64,000 bases of DNA from Profftia lariciata (GCF_020541265.1 NZ_CP045925.1:868001-932000); one strand, 5' to 3'; shown: positions 1-12,124, numbered from the stretch's first letter. Notes: generated by a model from the letters alone, not told the origin. Numbers and translations are program-made.

Positions 1-1248
1 TTAGGGGGTATAGGAATAGGCTTGTCTGGTGGTTTTGGAGTATGCATGCTTGCTATAATTGGTGTTCAACCAGGACATATTCCATTTGATGTAATTTCAA
101 TAATTATAGCAGTAATAGTCGCAATATCTACTATGCAAATTGCTGGCGGTATAGACTATTTAACAATAAAAACTGAAAAATTACTCAGTAATAATCCGAA
201 TTATATTACTATTATAGCACCCATGGTGACATATTTGTGTACTATTGTAACGGGTACTGGTAATATTGCTTTATCTATTTTACCTATTATTATAAAAGTA
301 GCAAAAAAACAAAATATTAAGCCATGTATACCTCTATCTACTGCAGTAATTTCTGCTCAAATAGCAATTACAGCATCTCCAGTTTCTGCTGCTGTTATTT
401 ATATGTCTTCTATTATAGCTAATCGTGGCATTAATTATATAAATTTATTAATGGTAGTAATTCCATCTACATTGATGGCTATTTTAACGATGTCTTTTAT
501 TATATTTCTATGTTTTAATTCAAAATTATCTGATGATCATATGTATCAAAAACGTTTATCCCAAGGATTAATTAAAGCATATAATGATAAACAAATTATT
601 ATTGATAATCATGCACAAATATCTGTATGGCTATTTTTATTGGGTCTAATCAGCATAATATGCTATGCTATTTTTAGTAGCTCTAGCATATGTATAATTA
701 AAACTTCTATAATGAATATTACTAATACTATATTAAGTATTATGTTTAGTGTCGCAACATTAACAATTATTATATGTCAGGTTAATACCAATTATATACT
801 TAACTCTAATATTTTTAAAGCTGGCATAAATTCATGTATTTGTATTTTAGGTGTTTCTTGGTTAGGAGATACTTTTGTGCAAGAGAATATGCAATGGATA
901 CAAAATACTATAAGCACTATAATTCAAGTTAATCCTTGGTTGCTCGTGATAATATTCTTCTTTCTTTCTACTATTATGTATTCTCAAGCAACAACAACAA
1001 AAACTTTTATGCCAATAATTATTGCACTTAATATTTCTCCTTTAGTTGCAGTAACTTCTTTTGCAGCAATTGCTAGTTTGTTTATTGTACCTACTTACCC
1101 AACTGTAGTAGCGGCAATGCAAATGGATGATACTGGTACAACTAGCATAGGTAAATTTATTTTTAATCATTCATTTTTTATACCAGGTCTTATAGGGGTT
1201 ATATTATCTATTATATTTAGTTTTTTATTTGGTAGTATTATATTATAA
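1..1248 (+). CDS. dcuA: Anaerobic C4-dicarboxylate antiporter DcuA (5' end cut by window)
   Basis: Inner-membrane antiporter exchanging fumarate, malate, aspartate and succinate. In enterics DcuA also serves as an L-aspartate/fumarate exchanger. The reading frame is open from base 1 and its first residues (LGGIGIG) match E. coli DcuA residue 19 onward, so about 18 residues lie outside the window; with them the length is 433, the same as E. coli. Conserved stretches include GVQPGHIPFDVISII, ITASPVSAAVIYMSS and TYPTVVAAMQMDDTGTT. The protein is hydrophobic throughout, with around ten or more membrane segments. An internal TTG at 22 is not the real start. No intact partner (aspA, groESL) follows; about 1.9 kb of decayed sequence does. 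Retention beside a complete NADH dehydrogenase suggests a role in aspartate/fumarate exchange with the host, which is inference. Confidence 0.95.
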   Translation, partial: LGGIGIGLSGGFGVCMLAIIGVQPGHIPFDVISIIIAVIVAISTMQIAGGIDYLTIKTEKLLSNNPNYITIIAPMVTYLCTIVTGTGNIALSILPIIIKVAKKQNIKPCIPLSTAVISAQIAITASPVSAAVIYMSSIIANRGINYINLLMVVIPSTLMAILTMSFIIFLCFNSKLSDDHMYQKRLSQGLIKAYNDKQIIIDNHAQISVWLFLLGLISIICYAIFSSSSICIIKTSIMNITNTILSIMFSVATLTIIICQVNTNYILNSNIFKAGINSCICILGVSWLGDTFVQENMQWIQNTISTIIQVNPWLLVIIFFFLSTIMYSQATTTKTFMPIIIALNISPLVAVTSFAAIASLFIVPTYPTVVAAMQMDDTGTTSIGKFIFNHSFFIPGLIGVILSIIFSFLFGSIIL

Positions 1249-3124
1249 GGTATCTCATATATTGCAATATTACACAAACAATATACTTAAATTTTATTTT
1301 ATATATTATAAATACATTAATACTAAAAATATTATATATTAATTGATAAATATCTTGATAATAATTAATAAAATATCAATATTATAATAAATATACTATG
1401 TATTATCATACTATTTTTTGATTCTGTGTTATATGTAACATGCTAAGATATTTTTTAAAAAACAATAATATCTTTATAAAATACTATTTTTATTTATACG
1501 TAAATATTTTCAATAAAATATATTTTATAATATTTATTAAAAAGAATTATTTATATATGATTTTGTAAAAATAAATTATGTTATTTATTATGCTTTATAA
1601 TTATAAATTATATCAATTAAAAATATTTATTTGTTAATGAGTTAGTTATTTAATAGTAATGATATTAAATTATAATAATTTATAATTTTAAAAAAATATT
1701 AATATATTATAAATATTATATTGATTAATTATATACTAAAATAGTAAAGTCATTAATTACATTAATGTAATTTTTTTAATTTTAATTATATTATATATAT
1801 TATATGTTTTTTATATATATGTATATATTTATGTATAAAATAAACTTAATTTAATAAAGATTATGCTATTTTATATATGTTAATCATTCATAATAAAAAA
1901 TAATTTTTATAAAAGTTATATAAGAATATCTATTCTTTATAAGAAGAAAATTACACATGATTATGTTATAATAAAAAATAATTATTAATTATACTTTGCT
2001 GTAGAAATACATACTTGACGGATAAAATATTTATAGTAGATTGTATGTATATAAGTTTTTATGAAATACTGATAATAACACAATAACATATAATCAATAA
2101 AAAATTTTAATAAGTATTTTCATACAATGCATAAATTAATAATTTTATTATAAATACTAATATAGTAATATATCAATTTATTATTATGCTAAATATGTAT
2201 TAAATATTACAGATAAATAATGTAATAATATTTTCTGGTATGTAAAGTGAGTTATATTATTAATATTCTTGCTAGAATATATTTTTTAAAAAATTTATTA
2301 TTTTCTTACTAGTTAATAAGAATTAACTAATATAAAAAATAAATTTATAATACTATAAGTGATTAAAGAATCAATTTCTTAAACTATATAAAATACGTAT
2401 ATTAAGTATGAACTTACTTAATATATTTACAATGCATGTTACTAATTATTATTATGTACAAGCAACATAATTATTTTAAATAAACAATCTTTTTTAAAAT
2501 TATATAAATAAATATGTTAGTAATTTTATCTAAAATAAATATAATTTTAAATTAATAATAATTTCAGTATATCTCCTGACTAATAAAATATTAACTTATA
2601 ATAATAAATAATATTATTAAATTAACGTATCTCTCGATAGATTAACTTACACTATCATAATACTTATAAGACATTACCTTAATAAGGTATAAAATATTAT
2701 TTGTTTAATAAGTAAAGTATTGTAGGAGATATTATCATGTATTAATTATAACAGTAAAACAAATAAAATCGTAAAATACATATAAAAATTATAAAAGTAT
2801 AAATATACACTGAGTACTATTTCTGATTGTTACTATATAATAAATATTATATTCTACAAAGAATAGAATATAATGTAGTTCAATATAATAAAAATTATAA
2901 ACTATAATTATATAGTTTAAATCTATTATATATTTTATTAGCATATAATGCTGTATTACAATACACAATTAATATTTATATCTAATAAAAGATACATTAT
3001 TTTTTTATTTGTTATAAGTATAGAAAATTATTTATAAAAATAAGTATATTTATTTTTATAAAAAATATAACTTAATAAAAATAAAATTATTACTTTAGTA
3101 AAGTATTATTATAAACTAAAAATG
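1249..3124. other. Decayed A+T-rich spacer
   Basis: No open reading frame or recognisable relic. Two details stand out. A 13-nt palindrome, ACCTTAATAAGGT, lies near 2677. A good ribosome-binding sequence (TAGGAG) at about 2722 precedes an ATG at 2737 that is followed at once by stops, perhaps the last trace of a dead gene. I could not identify that gene. Confidence 0.5.
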
Positions 3125-4205
3125 GTGATTTATATCTGTATATTAATTGTTGAATGCCATAAATAATATGTTTTATAGATCAATATTATCTAATGAATAT
3201 AAAATATAATAATCATTAGCAAAGTACATAATCTTTTATGGAAATATATGAAATACCATCTAACAGTAGTAACTATGATAAGTTTATTACTATTTTGATG
3301 CTGATTTAATATATCTTAAATAAGAAATTTAATAACGATTAGATTCATTAGAAAATTTTAATTATGTTATATTTATTATAAATTATAAATTATTTAGATG
3401 ATTATATGTTGCGTTTAATAGACGTAATATAGCATTAATATATGCCTATTCTAGTGCGTTAGATTTCTTCTAATTGTACAGGTAATATTGAATAATTATC
3501 TATTATGGTTAATAATGCTCTAAAGCATAATATTTATTATAGATATACATATTTTATTATGTTTTTTTAAAACTATTTTAAGTATAAACAAATTAATAGA
3601 TATTGCTTTAATAAAAAACCAATAGTTTTAGTCGCAAACTAGATTACTATAGTTTTCATACGACTCATATATTATACTTATTAAGTATAATAATTTTATA
3701 TTATGTTAAAAATGAAGGTAATTATATAAATTATTTACATACTCCATGCTAAATTTATTAGGTTTATAGATGTACCTTTGCAAATCAATACTTGAGTATC
3801 ATCTAAATTTCCTAAATTATAAGAGCCTAATAAAAACTATGTAGATCTGTACATCATGGTGCATCAAGTTTATTATCAACGTAATAATTTATTATCGACA
3901 AACAATAATTAATTAATAATATGAATAAATTTAAATAATTTAAATCTTTAAAAGAAATATAAAAAATATTAATTTAAATTAATAAATATTGTTTGTGTTA
4001 ATTTTCAAAAAACATTAGATTTTAATAAATAACACTTAATGAAAATAATAAATACAGGTTTTCATAAAAAAATAGTTTTACTATACAAGTTATTTAGTTT
4101 AACATTACTTAACTGTTACATAAAATACAATATTTTATTATCTAAAATAATACAGTAATATTTATATTAGCAATCAGCTTATAACGTATTATTGTAGATA
4201 CGAAA
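3125..4205 (-). pseudogene. murA: Relic of murA (UDP-GlcNAc enolpyruvyl transferase)
   Basis: Not translatable, but the minus strand, read through stops, follows E. coli MurA from near the N-terminus to the C-terminus. Around 4134-4155, VLF*IIK matches ILFAALL. At 4076-4119, S*VMLN*ITCIVKL matches NVPKLKDVDTSMKL position for position. At 3840-3848 DLH matches PVDLHISGLEQ. Near 3750-3800, PNKFSME matches MDKVSVG. At 3255-3300, NL and DGISYI match NLVAEGTGFI, followed by HKRLCTL for ENRFMHV. At 3135-3184, NID and LWHSTINIQI match HID and LRALGANIERV. The span is roughly 50 codons short of the family's 419. MurA catalyses the first committed step of peptidoglycan synthesis. In E. coli murA lies a few genes from rapZ, as here. 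The identification is manual; a paralogue such as AroA fits less well because the FENRF-type and PVDLH motifs belong to MurA. Confidence 0.65.
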
Positions 4206-4336
4206 ATAATTAATTTAAAAAATATTATAAATACTTAAAAAATTATTAATTAAAATATAACATATGATTTTTAATAATATAAATATAATTAATGAATTAA
4301 AAATTTTGCTATTGATAATATGATTTTTTTTTAAAA

Positions 4337-4357
4337 AGCTTTCTTATAAAGAAAGCT
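4337..4357 (-). terminator. Possible intrinsic terminator hairpin
   Basis: A perfect 9-bp stem (AGCTTTCTT / AAGAAAGCT) with a 3-nt loop. On the minus strand it is followed directly by five T residues. It lies about 0.87 kb beyond the rapZ stop and just upstream of the murA relic, so it could end rapZ transcription. On the plus strand a T7 tract follows only after about ten bases. The function is inferred from shape alone. Confidence 0.35.
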
Positions 4358-5222
4358 ATATATAAATTTTTTTATAAACAACAGCAATATTTATATAAAA
4401 AATAATATAAATAAGAATAAGAATATATTTCTTTAATCAATAAATTATAATATAATATTATTGATTTATTATCTTGTATGAATAATAGCAAATAAATATT
4501 TATTAGATATCAAGATTTTGCAGTAAATAATACTATATTAATCAATTAATTATTTTAAAAGAATAATAATATTTTATATATGTTATAATAATGATATTGA
4601 TATATCAGTATATAATAATATTATTAATATTTTATTATTTCTATAAATGTTGTTGTAAATTAAAAATTTTATATTTTATTATACACTATGAATAGTATGT
4701 TATATACCTCATAAAACAAAATAATAAAGCATAATGTTAATAAATTAATTATATTTTTAGTTAAAATATAACAAAATATTTTTAAAATAAATAAAATAAA
4801 AAATTATTAATAATTATTTTATAATAAATAATACTTATTACATTTATTATCATATATAAAATTAATGTCTCATAAAAACTTTAGTTTACTAAAATATATA
4901 TTAATTATATTATAAATTATTATTATAAAATAAAAATATTTATTATTGAGATTAATAATATATAAATATTTTATTTATTAAAATCATAAAATCATCAAAA
5001 TATTTTTAATATTATAAAATAATATATTTGTATTATTAATACAAAATTTTTAATTTCAATAATTAAATATTATAATTATCAATTAATATGCTTATCGTTA
5101 CTTAAATTATTAAAACTTTAACAAAAACAGTATGTAATTAAATTTATTAATTTTTTAGAAAATGATTAATATCAATAATTTATGAATGTATCAATATCTG
5201 ATTGTAATTATAAAAAATTAAT
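4358..5222. other. Decayed spacer downstream of rapZ
   Basis: Almost pure A+T with stops in all frames. In enterics npr (the nitrogen phosphotransferase carrier) follows rapZ here; I see no trace of it. Confidence 0.5.
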
Positions 5223-6074
5223 TTATTTTATTTTTTCTAACGCACGATGACGACATTGTACATGTTTACCTTGTGAACTAAAATATTCAACTAATTGCTC
5301 TACTACATAGACAGAGCGATGTTTACCACCAGTACAACCAATTGCTATAGTTAGATAACTACGGTTATTTTTTTCTAACATAGGTAACCAATACTCTAAA
5401 TAAATACTAGTTTGATTAATAAAGCAATATACTTCAGTATATTTCTCTAAGAAAGTAGCTACTGGTTTATCTAAACCATTCATTGGGCGTAGTTTAAAAT
5501 TCCAGTATGGATTAGGTAAGAAACGTACATCAAAAACATAATCAGCATTCATAGGAATACCATATTTAAAACCAAAAGACTCAAATACAATTGTAAGATC
5601 TCTCTTATACTTACCAAGTAGACGTTTACGTAACATTTCTCCTAGTTCATGAACTGACATATCTGAAGTGTCTATAATAAGATCTGCTCGAGAACGTAAT
5701 GGCTCTAATAAATATCTTTCTTTATCAATTGCGCTTTCTAAAGAAATATGTTGAGTAGATAGAGGATGTAAACGACGTGTATCGCTATAACGGCGTATTA
5801 ATGTATTACGGTTTGCATCTAAGAATAAAATTTGTGAAGTAAAATTGTTTGGTATATTACCCATTACTATTTCTAATACTTGAGGGGATTTAGGAATATT
5901 ACGTATATCAATACTAACAGCAGCTAAAGTATTACGATTAGCTAGAGAATAAGCCAAATTGGGTAATAATTCTACTGGTAAATTATCTACACAATATAAT
6001 CCTATATCCTCTAGAGCACGTAAAGCAACTGATTTACCTGATCCAGAACGGCCGCTAACAATTATGAGTACCAT
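5223..6074 (-). CDS. rapZ: RNase adapter protein RapZ
   Basis: RapZ binds the small RNA GlmZ and presents it to RNase E, tuning synthesis of glucosamine-6-phosphate synthase and so the amino-sugar supply for cell wall and LPS. At 283 residues it is full length (E. coli 284). The N-terminal P-loop GRSGSGKS is at residues 8-15. The SRADLIIDTSDMSVHELGE region and the C-terminal RNA/metabolite-binding CTGGKHRSVYVVEQL are intact. The start is supported by a strong ribosome-binding site, AAGGAAGG, at 6081-6088. In enterics rapZ follows rpoN-hpf-ptsN; none is recognisable upstream, so the gene now stands alone. A murA relic lies downstream, which makes retention of an amino-sugar regulator notable. 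Confidence 0.97.
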   Translation of the reverse strand: MVLIIVSGRSGSGKSVALRALEDIGLYCVDNLPVELLPNLAYSLANRNTLAAVSIDIRNIPKSPQVLEIVMGNIPNNFTSQILFLDANRNTLIRRYSDTRRLHPLSTQHISLESAIDKERYLLEPLRSRADLIIDTSDMSVHELGEMLRKRLLGKYKRDLTIVFESFGFKYGIPMNADYVFDVRFLPNPYWNFKLRPMNGLDKPVATFLEKYTEVYCFINQTSIYLEYWLPMLEKNNRSYLTIAIGCTGGKHRSVYVVEQLVEYFSSQGKHVQCRHRALEKIK

Positions 6075-8544
6075 GTCATACCTTCCTTAATATCAGTTTA
6101 ACCTAGTTACTGTATATTATAAATATTATGTATATAAAATAATATATCATAATAGTTTATATACATACTTTTAATAAAAATAAAATTTTTATTATTATAT
6201 AATCCTATGCTATTCCATATTATTTGCACAAAATAACATTATGTTATAGATCTAAAATTATGCAAAATATGATATAAAAATTTATTAAAATATTATATCA
6301 CTACATAATGATCAATAGTTATAAACTAACTAATAAATACTATTAATGAGGATCATAAAAATATATGGCATATAAAGTATGTTATATATTTTAAAATTTA
6401 ATATAAACATAATAATATAATAAAAGGTTAATATTTTGATTTTCTAAAGATTTATTATTCATTGTATTACAATACACTAATCTATATTAGTTATTATTAT
6501 ATTTAATAAGTATATTAATATCATAATAAAAATATTTATATTATGTTTATCACTGCAATAAATAATATATTTACTCATAAATTTTATCAAAAAATTTCTT
6601 ACAAAAGAAATTGTTAATATAATCATGATATGAAATGATAGTATTTAATTAATAAATAAATTTACTATTTAAAATAAATATATAAATATTAAAAATATTG
6701 ATTATTATCAATAATTAAGAAACATCAATATATTTAAAGCAAGATATATGATATAATAAAATTATAATAATTGTATTATATCTATTCAAAAATAAAACTT
6801 TAATAAAATTTATTTTACATTTATATATAAAAATTATTATTTATTAATTATTACACTAAAATAAAACTAGTATTGTAATTGAATTTGTATTAAAAATATA
6901 AAATACTCTAGTAATTATCATATATATGATTTTTAATAGAATATTAATATATAAGGATATTTTAGTTGAAAAATTTGTATATTCTAAAAAATTTTTTTTC
7001 AAGTGATTACTTATGATTACGATAAGTATTGTGTTTAATATCAATCCAAAATTTTATTACAATTATTTTAATTATAGAATAATAATTTTATATAAAAAAT
7101 ATTTTTATTATAAAATACAAATTATAAAATAATTATTTATTATATGAGGTTTATTGACGTATAGTGTACATGTAATATATGATTAATTATTCTATATGAG
7201 TTTTGCTAATTAACCGTAATCAATATATTATGATAACTAAAACTATTGTAGTTTTATTTTATTTTTATTAATACATGAGTAAAATTCTTTTTTATATTAA
7301 TAATACCTATAAAAATATTAATATTATTTTACTTCTTATTAAACAAAAAATATCTTAATATAAACTATATTACTTATTTAAGTAGCATAATTTTAGTAGA
7401 TAACAATTAATTAATAATGCTCTTCATTTAAAAAATATTTCTAATATTTAACATCAACTAATGATTAATTTTATATATAATATATACAATATTAATTTAC
7501 TATTATTTTTTTAACGTTAAGATATATCTATATAATATATAAGAAGAATATATATAGTAAATAAATGATTTTCATCCTAATCTATTTAATAGTATATATT
7601 AAATTATATCAGTAATTTATTGATCCTATGTTTTATTTTAATGATAATAGTTTTGATAGAAAGCATATAAAGCGTAATGAAAATTATAAGTATAATATTA
7701 TATGACAATTATTTTTACATAAATTTTATTACAGCACTGTAAATAAAATAAAGTATTTTATATAAAAAATTTTTATTATAGGTCAAGTACTAATTTATTA
7801 TTATATAATAATAAATTACTCTCTTGTTAATATTAATTATTATTTACTAACTAATAAAATACTTATTATATACAAGATATCATAATATATTAATATTTTA
7901 TTAATTAAGAGCGTATATAATTTTTATAAAATACTAAATTTTTTGTTAAATATTATTTTACTTTGTATTAATATTTTGATTATTATAGTTAATATGTTGA
8001 TGGTTATCAAAAATATATATTCTATATACAATAAAATTTATTATATATAATCTATTAAAAATATTTATACTATTATAGTAATGTGTAATATAGTTAAATT
8101 TTTATATTATATATAAATATATATTTCTTAATCATAACATTTAAAAAAAAGAAATTATTTTTCTATTATTAATATTAACTTGAATTATATTCTAAAAGAA
8201 TATAATACTACGTATTATATATAAATTAATATATACACAAACAATATTATTGTAATAAAAGTAATAATAAGTTATCTTTTGACAAAGATTTTTATCTAAA
8301 TAGAACTATAAATAATATTACTAAGGATCTTTTTAAATAAAATTAGTATACTTGCATATAAAATTAAAGATTTATAATATCTCTATAAGTAATTTTATAT
8401 TTTTTAAAACACTACAAAGATCATTAAAATAATGCGATGTAGTATGTTATTAGTAAATATTATGTTGATATCTATAAATATAAAATATTGATTTCATCAA
8501 TATTATTTATACATAACATTTTTATAAATAACCGGTAAGTAATT
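6075..8544. other. 2.5-kb decayed spacer between rapZ and tsaE
   Basis: No gene recognised on either strand. By enteric synteny it could once have held ptsN/hpf/rpoN (upstream of rapZ) and nnr (upstream of tsaE). I tried these by eye and could not support any. A 10-bp inverted repeat (ATTATATTCT/AGAATATAAT, 3-nt loop) lies at 8184-8206, and a 9-bp one close to 8490 just ahead of tsaE. Confidence 0.5.
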
Positions 8545-9021
8545 ATGATTATGAAAAAGATTATACTTTTTCTGCCGGATGACACGGCAACAATCTCATT
8601 AAGTCATTCATTAGCAAATATCTGTAATAATGCTATTATTATTTATTTATATGGTGATTTAGGTTCAGGAAAGACTACTTTTAGTCGAGGTTTTTTGCAA
8701 AAATTAGGATATAGAGGTCATATTAAAAGCCCTACTTATAATATAGTCGAATCTTATAATATTGCTCTAATGAATATTTATCATCTTGATCTTTATCGTT
8801 TATCTAATGCTGCAGAACTAGAATGTATAGGAATCCGAGATTATTGTAATAAGAATGCTATTTGTTTAATAGAATGGCCAGAAAAAGGATTAGGATTCTT
8901 ACCTGAAGCCGATATAAGTCTCTATTTTTATTATAAACAAAAAGGACGTGAAGTTAGTATTGAGGCGCTGACACAGCATGGCAATTTACTTGTAACACAA
9001 TTTCAAAAAAAACCATGGTAG
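8545..9021 (+). CDS. tsaE: tRNA threonylcarbamoyladenosine biosynthesis ATPase TsaE
   Basis: TsaE is the ATPase that works with TsaB and TsaD to transfer the threonylcarbamoyl group to A37 of ANN-decoding tRNAs (t6A). The P-loop GDLGSGKTT is at residues 37-45. SRGFLQKLGY, VKSPTY-like IKSPTYNIVE, YHLDLYRL and ICLIEWPEKG are the family's conserved blocks. Length is 158 against 153 in E. coli. Two in-frame ATGs (8545, 8551) are possible; a GGTAAG sequence lies just upstream. The stop is 10 bp before amiB, so the two are probably co-transcribed, as in other enterics. tsaB, encoding a partner, is intact at 56.2 kb. Confidence 0.96.
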   Translation: MIMKKIILFLPDDTATISLSHSLANICNNAIIIYLYGDLGSGKTTFSRGFLQKLGYRGHIKSPTYNIVESYNIALMNIYHLDLYRLSNAAELECIGIRDYCNKNAICLIEWPEKGLGFLPEADISLYFYYKQKGREVSIEALTQHGNLLVTQFQKKPW

Positions 9022-9031
9022 TTATGTATAT

Positions 9032-10315
9032 ATGTCAATATCCATCTATACAGTAAAGTTCTTGGTAATAGTTTGTTTCTTTTTATCTAATGTAGTATAT
9101 GCAACACAGCTTATAAATATTAAAGTTTTAAATAAAAAACATAAAGCACAGATTATCTTAATTTTTAATAGACAACCAACTTATACCTATTTTTTGCAAC
9201 CTAACTTACATAGAGTATTAATTAATATTATAAGCAATACAAAAATAAAAACAAAATTGCCAATAAAATTTAACGATAATAATATATTAAGATGTATTCA
9301 TACTAGTACTAGACCTAAAACACATAGTATTCAGATTATTTTTGATGTAACGCATAAAATCAACATGAGTATATCTCATCATAGAAGATTAGTAGTATTA
9401 ACATTAAAAAAATATGTATCAGTAATAATACTAAAAAAACCCTTATTGAATAAATCAATTGTTTCTATTAGATGTAATTGGAAACATAATATTATTAAAG
9501 CACATAATAAAATTAAAATAATAAAACATATTCATAAACTTAACTCAAGAATAATCAAAAAAAAGAAAATAATAGTTACGCCAGTGTCTAATTATCAAAG
9601 AGCACAATATAATAAAAATAATAAAATTATAGTAGCTATTGATGCTGGACATGGTGGACAAGATCCTGGTGCAATTGGAAGTCATGGTTTATGTGAAAAA
9701 AACGTTACATTAGCAATTGCTAAGAAACTACAAAAAATCATGGATAATGACCAGATATTTCATCCTGTACTCACCCGTAATGGAGATTATTTTATATCAG
9801 TTATAGGACGCTCTAATCAAGCTCGGAAACAACAAGCTAACCTACTGATTTCCATACATTCAGATGCAGCACCAAACCATAGTGCTGCAGGATCTTCAAT
9901 ATGGTTGTTATCAAAAAGACGTGCAAACAATGAAATGTCAAACTGGTTAGAAAAACATGAAAAACAATCTGAATTATTAGGTGGCGTCAGTAATGTTTTA
10001 GCTAACAATCAGCATGATAAATATTTTAGTCAAGCTATTTTAGACTTACAGTTTGATCATGCACAGCATGTAGGATCTGGCGTAGCAGTTCAAGTTATTC
10101 GTCAAATGCAAACCATTGGCCATATACATAAATTAAGACCTGAATACGCTAGTTTAGGTGTTCTTAGTTCTCCTGATATTCCTTCACTATTAATAGAAAC
10201 TGGTTTTATTAGTAATAAAGGAGAAGAGCATTTATTAGGTGATGCCGCGTATCAAGAAAAAATTGCTAAAGCTATTTATAAGGGAGTACGCAATTATTTT
10301 ATCATGCATCTATAA
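9032..10315 (+). CDS. amiB: N-acetylmuramoyl-L-alanine amidase AmiB
   Basis: Periplasmic zinc amidase that cleaves the peptide from muramic acid and splits septal peptidoglycan during daughter-cell separation; normally activated by EnvC. A hydrophobic signal peptide covers residues 1-24 (ending VVYA). A divergent AMIN domain follows to about 125, then a Lys/Ile-rich linker (about 130-195), and the Amidase_3 domain from about 197. Probable zinc ligands are H207 (DAGHGG), E222 and H276 (SIHSDA); E389 (LLIETGF) is the likely catalytic glutamate. Length is 427 against about 445. The tsaE-amiB order favours AmiB over AmiA or AmiC. The linker is markedly more A+T/Lys-rich than the catalytic domain, as expected where selection is weak. 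Confidence 0.94.
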   Translation: MSISIYTVKFLVIVCFFLSNVVYATQLINIKVLNKKHKAQIILIFNRQPTYTYFLQPNLHRVLINIISNTKIKTKLPIKFNDNNILRCIHTSTRPKTHSIQIIFDVTHKINMSISHHRRLVVLTLKKYVSVIILKKPLLNKSIVSIRCNWKHNIIKAHNKIKIIKHIHKLNSRIIKKKKIIVTPVSNYQRAQYNKNNKIIVAIDAGHGGQDPGAIGSHGLCEKNVTLAIAKKLQKIMDNDQIFHPVLTRNGDYFISVIGRSNQARKQQANLLISIHSDAAPNHSAAGSSIWLLSKRRANNEMSNWLEKHEKQSELLGGVSNVLANNQHDKYFSQAILDLQFDHAQHVGSGVAVQVIRQMQTIGHIHKLRPEYASLGVLSSPDIPSLLIETGFISNKGEEHLLGDAAYQEKIAKAIYKGVRNYFIMHL

Positions 10316-12124
10316 TCAAATAACTGTAAAATAAATGATTAAAATTAAATATTAGTATTTTTTAATAATCTTATTTAGCTATTAATTATAATAGCACTAA
10401 ATATTATTTTATTAGTATTATTAAGATAATTGATTAATAAAATATAAAATATATAATATACAAAGATAAACGTTTTTTAAAACAACTAAAATAATACAAC
10501 AGTATTATTATAATAATTAATATATATGTAATATATTATTATATACTACCATCTATTGTATATCAAAAATTTACTATTTATACCATACAAATGATAAAAT
10601 AAGATAATTCATAAAATAGTATATATTTTAGTGATTATATTAATATATAATATTTCAATATCAAATTAATTAATTATCTTTATTTAAAAGATAGAACATT
10701 AAAAAATTATCAGATAATTAAAATATCTATATGATTCAATAATTACTATTTACAATAAATAAATAATTAAGATTCATAATATTAATATTTATCTTAAAAT
10801 AATAAGAAGTAGCGTATTTTAACTAAAAAATAAATATAATGACTAAGATATTAATAATATCTTTTTTATTAATGTTTTATTATAAATACAATTATTTTAG
10901 TATATATGTTTATATAAAATATACAATATCGTTAAAAAATACTTAATAATATACAATTAATGATAAATTTAAAATTATATTTTAGCATATTACTTAATAA
11001 AATCAGTATTTTTTATGCAAAGAATATTAGATATAAAAATAATATTTAAAATATTCATCTAATTGAACAATTATAATAAAATATTTTAAATTTATTTTAT
11101 AATAATTAGTATTATGTTTCTTGATTGTATATACTTACTACAACCTTGTTCAAGGTATATTAATATAGTAAACTATTTATCTCAGTATACTAATAAAAAA
11201 TAACATATTTTTAAAAGATATTAAAGAATATAAATTTATATATTAGTGTATAAAAATTTTATTTAATATGCATTAAAATAAAACTTATTTTTTAAAAAAT
11301 TAGTAATTTATATATTATTAGTATATTTAATGATTATGTACTTATTAAGTATAATATATTATTTTTATTTTAAAATAGCATAAATGTATAATTTATGTGA
11401 TAAAATATTTGATAAATAATGAAATATACTATTATTTGTTAATATAATTATTAATATTTTATATATTTAATTATTCGTCAAATATAACTAATGCATCTAA
11501 ATATTATTTGATTGAAATAAACAAAATGATATATTTCACACAGTATGTTTATATATATACTTAATTTATTTTTTATTACTATATCATGTAACATATTTAA
11601 ATAGATCATATTGCGTGATAACATTTATATATAAAATATAAAAATATTTTTACTTCTAAAAACACAATTAAATAGTGATTAATAATCATATATATAAAAA
11701 TATATTAATTAAAAATTGTACTTACATATTATTTATGAAATACATTTTTATATTTTTAAATACAATCAATATTATTATCCATAATACTTTATACTTATTC
11801 AAGTAAGATGGTTATCAAAAATAAATAATAATATTATTTTATTATTAAAATCTATTAAACCTAATATTTGCTATTTGATAGTCTTGATTATAAGAATATA
11901 ATATATGTACTTATATTATTTCTCTTTTATTAATTATTTATCAAAAATTTACTGAGTATTCAATTACCTATAGTAATTAGTACTTAATGATTATTATTAA
12001 ATAATAATTAGAACTATATTTTTATATTATTATAAATGTTATCATATAGTTTTTATATCTTATAAATACAAAATCAATCATTATTAATTACCAGATATAC
12101 ATAAAAAACTTAAGAAAATTATTT
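10316..12124 (+). pseudogene. mutL: Erased mutL slot between amiB and miaA
   Basis: In enterics the order is tsaE-amiB-mutL-miaA. Here amiB and miaA are separated by 1809 bp, very close to the length of mutL (about 1.85 kb), and nothing else is there. Reading from ATG 10338 through stops gives a faint codon-by-codon match near the N-terminus: LFY*YY*DN* against VVKELVENSL, where most changes are single-base (for example gaa to taa, agt to aat). No other MutL motif is visible. MutL links MutS mismatch recognition to MutH incision. The call rests mostly on synteny and gap length. Confidence 0.4.

Noticed and set aside
3470..3560. Possible tRNA or regulator fragment near 3.5 kb
   Set aside because: No cloverleaf or T-loop; the region lies within the murA relic.
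6856..7044. 62-codon open frame on the minus strand
   Set aside because: Composition is Ile/Lys/Tyr-rich as expected of A+T noise, with no ribosome-binding site or family match.
9817..10008. 63-codon open frame on the minus strand inside amiB
   Set aside because: Antisense shadow of the conserved amiB catalytic domain.
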